Below are positions 1 through 9,210 of a DNA stretch of 64,000 bases, in pieces. The stretch's first letter is position 1, and every line of letters starts with the position of its first letter. The stretch is from contig JALVVV010000018.1 in assembly GCA_027023265.1 (NCBI GenBank), forward strand, positions 1-64,000, in the 5' to 3' direction. A program made the translations under genes and the position numbers. Origin of the DNA: DHVE2 group archaeon (GTDB lineage Archaea; Thermoplasmatota; Thermoplasmata; Thermoplasmatales; Aciduliprofundaceae). Below the pieces are notes generated by a model. The model was given only the letters and a program-made list of their open reading frames with translations, ran no database searches and was not told the DNA's origin.

Positions 1-29
1 AATTACATGTTTCTCATTAGTGGGTAGGT

Positions 30-1556
30 ATGGTGGGTATAGTAGAGTATGCATCCGCCTGGATTACGATTGCAATCTTTATTGCTCTGTACGTATATGT
101 TGCTTACAGAATGGGGTTTAAAAACAAGCTCTCTATGATTTTCGGAGAGATATCCCTGGGTGTCATACTTGCAGCCATACCATACGTGTTCGGCTACATG
201 TATCCCAACAACCCCTATGTAGATTGTTACGGATTTAGAGTTATCGTATTCGGGATACTTATGGGTATGGTAGGCCTTTTTCATTTAGTTGCTGTTTTTC
301 CACGTAAGATAGACCTCGTATATGCAGTTCCTGCAGTTTATATGGTTTCTTACTTTTTAGCCATTACAGAGGTTGCCACCTCTGCCATAGTGGCATGCAG
401 CCCAATAGGAGGAATTAGAAGTTTCCTCTGGCCAACCTATCTTGTATGGGCATCCATAATGTTGATAATCGCCGTGGGTGTCATACACTACACCATGCTA
501 AAAGCACCAACACGGGTTCAGAGAATACAGGCAACTTACTTTGCAGTTGGAGTGTGGATACTGATTATCTGGGCGGCCCTGGGACAGTTTTTACCAACTT
601 TTGTAAAAGGGCTAAATTTCTTCTCGGCAATAGGTGGATTTCCGTTCACGGGGATATTTCTTACCATATCCATCGTAAAGTACAGGATGTTCTCCTATAA
701 AGTTGAGAAAGAGAAATATGTGCAGGACATAAAGGTAGAAGTAGAGGACGGATTAATTAATGCGGTAATGAACGAGCAGGCAGCGTTTCTTGCATTCAGG
801 AGATTGTCTGCAAAGATGCCGGGAATAATAATCACAATCAAGCCACCAAACGTTATCCGGGAGAGGTACAAAATAGAGAAAAGTCCGATAATCTGGCTAA
901 CCTATTTCCCGGGAGATTCCAAGGAAGGAGTGTCTCCAGACAAACTTGCATTTGAGGTAATGTATACGATGATTAATTTTGTGAACAAGGGCGGCCGCGT
1001 AATTTTAATACACGGAGTAGAGTTTCTAATAGAGCAGTACGGCCGCGATTACGTCCTGGATTTCATACACGAGGTAAACAGGTTGGGTGAGGGTCTGACC
1101 ATAATTATCGCTCTGAACGTGGACACGGAAGTGATGGAGGGTGTGGCAGATAATTTCGTTAAAGTACCTTTGAAAATACCGGACCCGCGGGTTCTCCGGG
1201 TAAGTAAAGAGAGCATGCTGGGTAAAGATAACATGATAGTAATAACGGCAAAGACCAAAGAGCAAATTAAGAGACTTTACGGAGAAAATAACTACGTGAT
1301 AGAACTAACAAAGTCTTTCACTCCTGACCGCCTGGTGTTTGAGGGTATGGACCAGATAATAAAAATAGGTGATAAGGACGTGTTCTTTGAAAGCTTTGAT
1401 TTTGTGCTGTCTTCTACGGAACCCAAGAAGGTTATGCAATTCCTAAAGGATATAATGGACGTATCGCTAAGAGCAGGAAAAAAAGTTTATGTCATGAACA
1501 CACCGCGATTGAAAGATTACCCCGCTGTTCTCTCCCTATTTGAGGATATACCTTAG
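30..1556 (+). CDS. Multi-TM membrane protein with C-terminal tandem DUF835-like domains
   Basis: N-terminal ~7 hydrophobic helices; C-terminal alpha/beta segments (..IIWLTYFPG..GGRVILIHGVEFLIEQYGRDYVLDFIHEVNRLGEGLTIIIALN.. and ..DVFFESFDFVLSST..KVMQFLKDIMDVSLRAGKKVYVMNTPRL..) resemble DUF835. Confidence 0.65.
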   Translation: MVGIVEYASAWITIAIFIALYVYVAYRMGFKNKLSMIFGEISLGVILAAIPYVFGYMYPNNPYVDCYGFRVIVFGILMGMVGLFHLVAVFPRKIDLVYAVPAVYMVSYFLAITEVATSAIVACSPIGGIRSFLWPTYLVWASIMLIIAVGVIHYTMLKAPTRVQRIQATYFAVGVWILIIWAALGQFLPTFVKGLNFFSAIGGFPFTGIFLTISIVKYRMFSYKVEKEKYVQDIKVEVEDGLINAVMNEQAAFLAFRRLSAKMPGIIITIKPPNVIRERYKIEKSPIIWLTYFPGDSKEGVSPDKLAFEVMYTMINFVNKGGRVILIHGVEFLIEQYGRDYVLDFIHEVNRLGEGLTIIIALNVDTEVMEGVADNFVKVPLKIPDPRVLRVSKESMLGKDNMIVITAKTKEQIKRLYGENNYVIELTKSFTPDRLVFEGMDQIIKIGDKDVFFESFDFVLSSTEPKKVMQFLKDIMDVSLRAGKKVYVMNTPRLKDYPAVLSLFEDIP

Positions 1557-1590
1557 AAAAATTTATCTATTCTCCTGAAATCCCTATCCG

Positions 1591-4500
1591 ATGAAGAAAA
1601 CAAGGATGGGGCTATTCCCAACATATATACTGGCACTACCTGCGATTAACCCTAAAAATAAGGTTTACGAGCCATACATAGAGAAGATGAATTTTTACCG
1701 TGAATTTTTATCGGTATTAGATGCAGAAGATAGATTCACGGATATCGCTTTAGAAATGTACAACTCTCTTGTAGAGGGAATTAGAATTAAAGAGCGAGAT
1801 TACAAAAGAGTAATAGATATGCTTGAGTGGGAAATTGAGAAGGAGCTCACGGAGATTATAATGGAGCTCAAGGATTCTCAAAACAGGGAGCAGGCAGAAT
1901 TTATGGAGAAATACTTGGAAGAGAGAGATTTTCAAGTGCTCTACAAGTTGATAGTAGATATAATAGAAAAAAGATGGGAAAGAATAAAAATATACTTTGA
2001 AATTTTAAAATTTTTAAAGGCAACAGATATTTTTAATAAAGTAGGCATACGTGTATTTAAGAAGCTAAGTGCAAAAAAATGGGTAAGAGATATAGAATAT
2101 CAAAAAGCGGATAGCATATTGGGTGCAGAGGTGCGCAGGAGGATATTTGAAAGGATTAAAGAGCTCAGAGATTCTGGGTTTGGCAGGGAAGCAGACAAGG
2201 TAGAGGAGTACTTGAAAAAGGGAGATTTTGAAAATGCGTATCACGCGTTGCAGGGTATCAGCGAGATAAAAAAGGTAGAAACAGAGGAAGTGGATACAAA
2301 GCAATTTCTCAAATCATATATAGAGGCGTACAATATAATAGAGGCACTGCACAGGGCAGGAGTAGGCGTTGAAGACATAAAATGGTCACTTGGAGAGATT
2401 TTGGGTATCAACTCCATGAAAATTCCCGAGGACCGTGTGATACTTGTAGATGATTCCTCTGGAAATGCTGCGTGCTTCATATCCATATATTTAAAGAGAA
2501 TCGGAGCTGAGTACACGTTCTTTTCCACATCAGGAATAGGCAATTACTGGATAACTAATATTGAGGAGGAAAACAGGCTTAGCCCGACGCTTCAGGCTTC
2601 CAAGCTGGGAGAGAGTATTATCTCCAGCAAGGGAATAGTTCTTCTTGAAGATATCAACTACCTAATCAATACAAACAAGTTCAGCGAGGTTTACCGTTTT
2701 CTTTATTACATAAAAAACAACGTTGAGGACAGGATAATATTTACGGTAAATCTGAAAACTCTGAGTGAGCGGGAGAAGGCGAGATTGAAGAGCATTGCAG
2801 ATAAAGTAGTGAAGATGGATTTTCCTATAAACATATGCTCTTTGAACATGGTTGCTGTTGAAAACAGGCCGGATAAAGGTGCCCTTTTACTTTCAAAAGA
2901 GAGAATTGAAGACTTCGAGGGAAAAACGTACATAATAACCGACTTTGGCGGGGAGAATACCCTGCACCCGCAGAGAATAGATTTTGAAATCGTGGACAAA
3001 ATTGCAGAAAATATAGATTACGGAGACGTTATAATTGATGCTCTGGACATGCTCATTGACGAGAACGGTCTTGACAAGATATATGTTTGGTTGAAATTCA
3101 TAAGAGATATTGCTTTGAAGCGGGGAAAAAGGATATACATAGTAACGAGGGACCTGGTTGCAAATGAGCGCATGTATATAAGGCCGATAATGGACATGGA
3201 CACTTTCCATGTAGTAAATATGGATAAAAAGAAACTATCTTTCTTGCAGAAAAAAATGAGGGACATAAGGCGCGTGCTGGAAAAGAGGGTAGAAAAAGAA
3301 TGCGTGTACTCCCTTGAGATGATCAAGCATCGGTACCAAAAATACCAGAAGTACCTGGCAGATTTGAGAGAAGATATAAACAGAATAAATGACTTGAAAG
3401 AATACAATGTGGATTGTGTATTAAAAATTGCACCTATCAGGAAGGAAATTGATAAAAGAGTTGAAGAAATAGAAAATATAATTGCAGAGTTTAATGATAT
3501 TAAAGAAAAGCTAAATATGCAAATTCAGGTTTTAAAGATATACGTTGACACCAAAGAGCTGGAAAATAATATTAAAAAGGCACAATCATTGATAGATGCA
3601 GGGGACTACAAAGCGGGAATTGAATTGATAAAGGATTGCGAAGATTCATTGCCAAGATACTACAGGCAGGCAGTATCAAAAGCTTGGAATATCCGGGAAA
3701 ATATCCGCTGTATAGATTACCTCTTGCCTCCATATCACAAGGAAAAAATTATGGAATTTGAGGGAGAGCGCGAGAAACTAAAAGATTTCACCCTTCTCTA
3801 CATGGCCATAAGGAACCTTATAATTAGAAAGATAGAAAACGAGTACAAAAAGCTGGAAAATTATGCAAAACTTGCAAATATACCCATCTTTAAGCTGGGC
3901 GATGCCATGAATGCGGAAAATTACTGCAACTACAGAAAGAAGAGGGATGAGTTCTTATTTGAATTTGAGAAGGTAAAGGGGGAGTTGGTAAACCGACTGA
4001 AAGAGAAAATAACAGCCACGATAAATTTGCTTGAAAAAAGAGGCTATGATATTCAAAACATAGGTGAAAATATTGACCAGGTGGATGACATAGACAGCTT
4101 GATTGACATCTGGAACAGGTTATCTCATCATCTCGTAAGGTACGTGGAGAACCACATTAACAACTTGAGAGACAGATGCCCAAGGTGCATAAATGAAGAG
4201 GTAGCACATTATCTTCTATCGTTTCGGCAGAATCCCATGGAGTTCGTGGACTCCCTTGGTGACTTTCTAAAAAAGATGGATGAGCTTGCAGAGAGGGAAG
4301 AGCAGGAGCTAAGAGATATGACCAGAGAACTGGAAAACTATTACAGAACTCTGGATAAACTTGGAATTAATTATCAAAAAAGGTATCCAAAGAGAATAGA
4401 ACAGGCCCGGGAAATTTTAAATTCGGTGCGTGTGATTATGGATTCACTCACGCCAAATATTGTGGTAGAATTGGCCGAGTGGAACGTTGACGAGACCAGA

Positions 4501-4923
4501 ACCATAAATATGAAACTGTTGATAAAAAATAGCGATAAGTACGAGGCAAAAAATGTCACTCTTGAAATCCATGGCGCAGCGAGCACAAATAAAAAGATTC
4601 CGCTTTTACCCGGCATGAGAGTGGAGAACATTAATGTAAGCGCAGAAATAAGGGATCCTGATAGCCCCATTAGCATAGACATAGTCTACGTTGGTCCCGG
4701 GGGAAATATAACTACAAAATCATTTGAATTCAACGTGAATCTTAAAGGATACAGTGTAAGCATGGCAAGCGGTTCTGAAAAATGCGCTTTGTGCAGGGGT
4801 AAGATATTCAAGGATACAGAGATGGTCACATGTTCCAAGTGCGGGGCAACCTACCACCTGCAATGCGCCAAGAGAGCTGGGAAATGCAAGATATGCGGGA
4901 CGGTGTTCCTGTTTAAAGAGTGA
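1591..4923 (+). CDS. Giant protein: two DUF835-like domains, long coiled coil, beta-sandwich, C-terminal C4HC3 RING/PHD-like zinc finger
   Basis: DUF835-like segments (KGIVLLEDINYLINTNKF.., GDVIIDALDMLIDENGLDKIYVWLKFIRD..); charged heptad-rich middle; C-terminus CALCRGKIFKDTEMVTCSKCGATYHLQCAKRAGKCKICG. Confidence 0.7.
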   Translation: MKKTRMGLFPTYILALPAINPKNKVYEPYIEKMNFYREFLSVLDAEDRFTDIALEMYNSLVEGIRIKERDYKRVIDMLEWEIEKELTEIIMELKDSQNREQAEFMEKYLEERDFQVLYKLIVDIIEKRWERIKIYFEILKFLKATDIFNKVGIRVFKKLSAKKWVRDIEYQKADSILGAEVRRRIFERIKELRDSGFGREADKVEEYLKKGDFENAYHALQGISEIKKVETEEVDTKQFLKSYIEAYNIIEALHRAGVGVEDIKWSLGEILGINSMKIPEDRVILVDDSSGNAACFISIYLKRIGAEYTFFSTSGIGNYWITNIEEENRLSPTLQASKLGESIISSKGIVLLEDINYLINTNKFSEVYRFLYYIKNNVEDRIIFTVNLKTLSEREKARLKSIADKVVKMDFPINICSLNMVAVENRPDKGALLLSKERIEDFEGKTYIITDFGGENTLHPQRIDFEIVDKIAENIDYGDVIIDALDMLIDENGLDKIYVWLKFIRDIALKRGKRIYIVTRDLVANERMYIRPIMDMDTFHVVNMDKKKLSFLQKKMRDIRRVLEKRVEKECVYSLEMIKHRYQKYQKYLADLREDINRINDLKEYNVDCVLKIAPIRKEIDKRVEEIENIIAEFNDIKEKLNMQIQVLKIYVDTKELENNIKKAQSLIDAGDYKAGIELIKDCEDSLPRYYRQAVSKAWNIRENIRCIDYLLPPYHKEKIMEFEGEREKLKDFTLLYMAIRNLIIRKIENEYKKLENYAKLANIPIFKLGDAMNAENYCNYRKKRDEFLFEFEKVKGELVNRLKEKITATINLLEKRGYDIQNIGENIDQVDDIDSLIDIWNRLSHHLVRYVENHINNLRDRCPRCINEEVAHYLLSFRQNPMEFVDSLGDFLKKMDELAEREEQELRDMTRELENYYRTLDKLGINYQKRYPKRIEQAREILNSVRVIMDSLTPNIVVELAEWNVDETRTINMKLLIKNSDKYEAKNVTLEIHGAASTNKKIPLLPGMRVENINVSAEIRDPDSPISIDIVYVGPGGNITTKSFEFNVNLKGYSVSMASGSEKCALCRGKIFKDTEMVTCSKCGATYHLQCAKRAGKCKICGTVFLFKE

Positions 4924-5033
4924 ATTTCCCCCGCCAATAAGATAATGATACCCTATCTCTTCGAATAAAGACTGTTGCGGTTTGAGAGGATGCAGGGAAA
5001 ATTTATAAATTATGCGGCATGTAGCTAATCACA

Positions 5034-8000
5034 ATGAAGGGTGGAAGAGACGATATTTTGTATTCCCTCGCATATTCAATACCCATGCTCTCCATATTGG
5101 ACAGCAGAGAGCAAGCAGAAGTTAAGAAAATAATTCGCAGGTTAAACTCCTACAAAAAGATATATACATATCTTGGTGCCGGAGATGTTTTTGAAAAAAT
5201 ATCCGGAAATTTGTATGCAGAGCTTAGAGCTGGGAGAAGACCAAGGGACTTGCCAGTGGAAAAGGTTGAACGGAGGCTAAGAGACACACTTCAGGACATT
5301 TTTATGAATGTTATCAATGAGCTTAGAGAGGAGGGATATGGCAGGGATAGCGACAAGATTGAGGATTTTGTCCTTAAAGGAGAGTTCAAAAATGCATATC
5401 TCACACTCAAGGAGATACGAGAAATAGAGACGCATAACGAAATTGTGGAAAAAATCCTTGAAAAGATAGATAGCTCCATGAAAAAAATTAATCTTATGAA
5501 AAAAGCAGGGGTAGATGTCGATGAAATAACCTGGAAAATGGCAGAATTACTTGGGGTTAATAGAATAAAGCTCTCCGATAAAAAAATGATTATGATTAAC
5601 GACGAAACAGGAAATTCAGCGTGTCTTGTTAGCACCCATCTTAGAAGAATGGGAATAGAGCATTTATTCATATCCACCAAGGGTTCTGGGGATTACTGGT
5701 TAACTCATCAAAATGTGGAAAACGCAATAAGTCCTGCCCTTCAGAAAAGCACATTACCAGAAATAGTGGTAAAAGATAAAAAGATTGTAATTTTGGAGGA
5801 TTTAAATTACCTGATTTTGAGCAACAGCTTTGGAGCAGTCTACAAGTTTCTCCAATACTTGAAAAGCAAGGCAAAGGGTAAGATAATTGTTACGGGAAAC
5901 TTTAAAATGATGAACGAGCGCGAGATTGCAAGGCTGAGGGGTCTGTTCGATTCAACTGTTACACTGCACACTCTTTTTGGTCTTTGTACATGGGGGCTGG
6001 TAGGCATAAGAGAGAGAAAAAATAAAGGTGCACTTCTTTTAGCAAAAGAGCTTGTGGAGGATTTTGAAGGGGACGTGGTGATGATTGCCGATTTTGGTGG
6101 CGATAAATATCTGCATCCACAGAGATTAAACTTTGAAATTTCGGATAAAATCAACACGTATCTCGAAAAAGGAGATGTGATAATTGATAGCATAGACCTC
6201 ATGATTGATGAAAATGGTCTGGATAAGATATACCTGTGGCTTAAAGGAATCAGGGATTCTGCAATAATGACCGGAAACAGCGTATACGTGACATTAAATA
6301 ACATAATCACCAAAGAAAGAGATTATCTAAGACCAGTTATGGACATTGACGTTTTTTATCTTGCAAAGCTGGATACGAAGATACTTGATGCCATATACAA
6401 AAAAATGGAGATAATAGAGAATGCTGTAAACAAAAACATAGAGAAAGAGTGTGCATATAATATGGAAACAATACGCCAAAAATATGAGAGGTACAGCAAG
6501 TACTTGGCGCCCCTGAAAGATGAAATAGAGTCTGTGTTGAAATCCCAGTCCACATACAACCTGGATTTTCTCCTTAAAACCACACCATTAAGGGTCAAAA
6601 TAGAATCGCAGGTGGAGTTTATTGAAAAGAAGGTTGAGGAATACAAAAATTTGAAAGAAGAATTGGAAAGGGATATTCAGGTGGCTAAAGAATATGCGGA
6701 GGTGGACGACGCAAGCTATTTCATGAAAATGGCCGTAGAAATGTACGAATCGGGGGACATAGAGCGAGCACTGGAGAAAATAAAAATTGCAAAGAGCAAG
6801 ATGGACAAAATAAACAGAAACGCTATAAGTAAGGCTGAAAACATACGAAAGGAGTTTGAATGTGTGGATTATCTATTACCTGTTTATTTCCAGAGCAAAC
6901 TTAAAAATTTTAAAAATGGAATTAACGATCTCCAAGCATTCACATCCCTATATAAAGAGATAAAAAGAGTAATTACTGAAAAGGTTGAAAGTGAATACGA
7001 ACGATTAAAAAAATACTCGGCCATCTCCGGAATACCTCTTCCAAACCTGGAATCATCAATTAAGAGAATGAAATTCTGCGATTACAGGAAAGAGCGAGAC
7101 CAGTTTATGGAACAGTTTGAAGGAAATAAAGAGCAGATGGTTGAAAGCATGCAGAGAAACGCGGTGAAGGTCATAGAATTTCTGGAGGAAAACGGTTATT
7201 CGATACCTGTATCAAGGACGGAGATAAATTTAGCGACAAATTTTGACACCATATTTAGAATGGTTGACCGGCTTTATAATCATCTGTCAATGGTTATAAG
7301 CAAAAGTATAGAGAATATGAAAAAGAGGTACCCTGATTACATGAAGCGTTATGAGATGGAAGCTGAAAGAATAATAGTAGATGCGTCTATAAATCCCGTA
7401 GACGCTATATCCAGGTATAAGCTTTTTATGAGCAGGTTCAAGAGAGAGATTGGTGAGCAAAAGGCAAAACTCCTTGAAATTCGTAAAAGGCTCGAAGAAT
7501 ATTACTCCCTGTTCAGAAGTTACAATATGAGTTTTGAAGAGTGGTACCCCAAGAAACTTGAAGAAGGCGAAGTGATAATATCTTTTCTGGAACATCTGTT
7601 CGGGGGCTTAAATCCGGATATTGAAGTGGATATTGGTGAGATAGATATCAATGATGACCTCACAGCTAATATAAAAGTAATAATTCAAAATACCGGAAAT
7701 TACCCTGCAAAAAATGTCTCTATTGAAATGTACGGCGCGGTGGAATACAAGGAAAAAATGGACTCTGTGGGAAAAGGAGAAGTTAGAGAAGTGAATGTGA
7801 AAGCTAAAATTGTGAATCCGAAGGAGAACATAAAAGTGGATGTGTTTTTTGAGAATTTTAACGGAGATATATCCAGCAAGAGCTTTTTATTTGAGGCAAA
7901 TATAAAAGGATATACCATAACCTATGCCACAGGAGAAGAACGGTGCGCACTATGCAGGGGAAAAATATTCAAGGGAACGGAGATGCTTGTATGTTCTGAA

Positions 8001-8078
8001 TGTGGAGCAACTTACCATCCAAAATGCGCTCAGAGACTTCAGAAATGTAAAATGTGTGGAAACATATTCCTGTTCTGA
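5034..8078 (+). CDS. Paralogue of the preceding DUF835/coiled-coil/zinc-finger giant protein
   Basis: Collinear similarity with the 1110-aa upstream ORF over most of its length, including identical zinc-ligand spacing CALCRGKIFKGTEMLVCSECGATYHPKCAQRLQKCKMCG. Confidence 0.7.
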   Translation: MKGGRDDILYSLAYSIPMLSILDSREQAEVKKIIRRLNSYKKIYTYLGAGDVFEKISGNLYAELRAGRRPRDLPVEKVERRLRDTLQDIFMNVINELREEGYGRDSDKIEDFVLKGEFKNAYLTLKEIREIETHNEIVEKILEKIDSSMKKINLMKKAGVDVDEITWKMAELLGVNRIKLSDKKMIMINDETGNSACLVSTHLRRMGIEHLFISTKGSGDYWLTHQNVENAISPALQKSTLPEIVVKDKKIVILEDLNYLILSNSFGAVYKFLQYLKSKAKGKIIVTGNFKMMNEREIARLRGLFDSTVTLHTLFGLCTWGLVGIRERKNKGALLLAKELVEDFEGDVVMIADFGGDKYLHPQRLNFEISDKINTYLEKGDVIIDSIDLMIDENGLDKIYLWLKGIRDSAIMTGNSVYVTLNNIITKERDYLRPVMDIDVFYLAKLDTKILDAIYKKMEIIENAVNKNIEKECAYNMETIRQKYERYSKYLAPLKDEIESVLKSQSTYNLDFLLKTTPLRVKIESQVEFIEKKVEEYKNLKEELERDIQVAKEYAEVDDASYFMKMAVEMYESGDIERALEKIKIAKSKMDKINRNAISKAENIRKEFECVDYLLPVYFQSKLKNFKNGINDLQAFTSLYKEIKRVITEKVESEYERLKKYSAISGIPLPNLESSIKRMKFCDYRKERDQFMEQFEGNKEQMVESMQRNAVKVIEFLEENGYSIPVSRTEINLATNFDTIFRMVDRLYNHLSMVISKSIENMKKRYPDYMKRYEMEAERIIVDASINPVDAISRYKLFMSRFKREIGEQKAKLLEIRKRLEEYYSLFRSYNMSFEEWYPKKLEEGEVIISFLEHLFGGLNPDIEVDIGEIDINDDLTANIKVIIQNTGNYPAKNVSIEMYGAVEYKEKMDSVGKGEVREVNVKAKIVNPKENIKVDVFFENFNGDISSKSFLFEANIKGYTITYATGEERCALCRGKIFKGTEMLVCSECGATYHPKCAQRLQKCKMCGNIFLF

Positions 8079-8119
8079 TCATCTGAAAACCTTATTATAT
8101 TTGTTTTAAATTCACAGCT

Positions 8120-8365
8120 ATGGTTGAGGCAGGAACTCTTGAGAAGGGAGATGCACGGGTAGTGATTACAGATGCAGATAAAAGGGAGATTGTTGTTAAA
8201 AGCAAGCTTGAAAGGCTGTACGGTGATGCTGTTAGAAAAACAGTTGAAGAGATGACACAAGGAATAAATGCCAATATTTTGGTTGAAGATATGGGTGCGC
8301 TGGACTGGGTTATACGTGCTCGATTAGAAGCAGCTATTCGCAAGTTCAGGGGTGAGGAGGAATGA
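8120..8365 (+). CDS. citD: Citrate lyase acyl-carrier protein (gamma subunit)
   Basis: 81 aa; AGTLEKGD..., SKLERLYGDAVRKTV, DMGALDWVIRARLEAA match CitD pattern; directly precedes citE/citF. Confidence 0.85.
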   Translation: MVEAGTLEKGDARVVITDADKREIVVKSKLERLYGDAVRKTVEEMTQGINANILVEDMGALDWVIRARLEAAIRKFRGEEE

Positions 8366-9210
8366 AACTCAGGAGAACGCGTCTTTATGTGCCCGGAAAC
8401 AATCCCCATTTGGTTGAAAATGTGGGACTTTATGGGGCAGATTGCCTTATTCTGGATTTGGAAGATTCTGTACCAATAACCCAGAAGTTTGACGCTCGGA
8501 TTTTGGTAAAATACGCTTTGCAGAATGTTGATTTTGGCAACAGTGAAAAATGGGTGCGTATCAATTCTCCGGATACTCCGTTTTGGGTTGCTGATCTGAA
8601 TGAAGTTGTACCTTACGTGGATGTAGTAAACGTGCCAAAGGTAGAAAGCTACGAAGATGTTGAAAAAATAAGTAAAATTATGGAGGATATAGAGGAAAAA
8701 CACGGTGTGGAAAAAATAAAAATAGTGCCAATTATAGAAACTCTAAAAGGACTGACCAATGCACGAGAAATAGCAAAGCATCCACGGGTAGTGGCAATGG
8801 CCTGGGGCGGTGAAGATTTGACCGCAGAATTGGGAATACCCAAGAAAAAAGCGTTGATTCTTGACCACGTGCGCGCCGAAATAGTCATCGCTGCAAAATC
8901 TCAGGGTAAGATGGCTCTTGATACTGTTTACAGCAATATTAGAGACGAGAAAGGGCTATTTGAATACGCAAGGCGGGCAAGGTACATGGGATTTGACGGT
9001 GTGGGTGTGCTGCATCCAAACCAGGTGGAAATAGTACACAGAGCATTTAAACCAGAGGATAAAGATATAGAAGATGCAAAGAAGATCGTGGAAGCTGCAG
9101 AAAAAGCCATGAAGGAGGGAAAAGGGGTGATAGCGTTGAACGGGAGAATGATAGACAAGCCTGTTTTGGAAAGAGCAAGGAAGATATTAGCGTTTGCGGA
9201 GGTGGACTAA
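8362..9210 (+). CDS. citE: Citrate lyase beta subunit (citryl-CoA lyase)
   Basis: RRTRLYVPGNNPHLVENVGLYGADCLILDLEDSVP...; HpcH/HpaI aldolase family; overlaps citD stop. Confidence 0.9.
   Translation: MKLRRTRLYVPGNNPHLVENVGLYGADCLILDLEDSVPITQKFDARILVKYALQNVDFGNSEKWVRINSPDTPFWVADLNEVVPYVDVVNVPKVESYEDVEKISKIMEDIEEKHGVEKIKIVPIIETLKGLTNAREIAKHPRVVAMAWGGEDLTAELGIPKKKALILDHVRAEIVIAAKSQGKMALDTVYSNIRDEKGLFEYARRARYMGFDGVGVLHPNQVEIVHRAFKPEDKDIEDAKKIVEAAEKAMKEGKGVIALNGRMIDKPVLERARKILAFAEVD

Noticed and set aside
5840-6313. Several >100-aa minus-strand ORFs inside the giant genes
   Set aside because: Low-complexity Ser/Phe/Ile composition expected from the reverse complement of Lys/Glu-rich coiled-coil coding sequence.
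8095-8703. 202-aa minus-strand ORF over citD/citE
   Set aside because: Overlaps two confident genes; hydrophobic N-terminus is from antisense AT-rich leader, no family resemblance.
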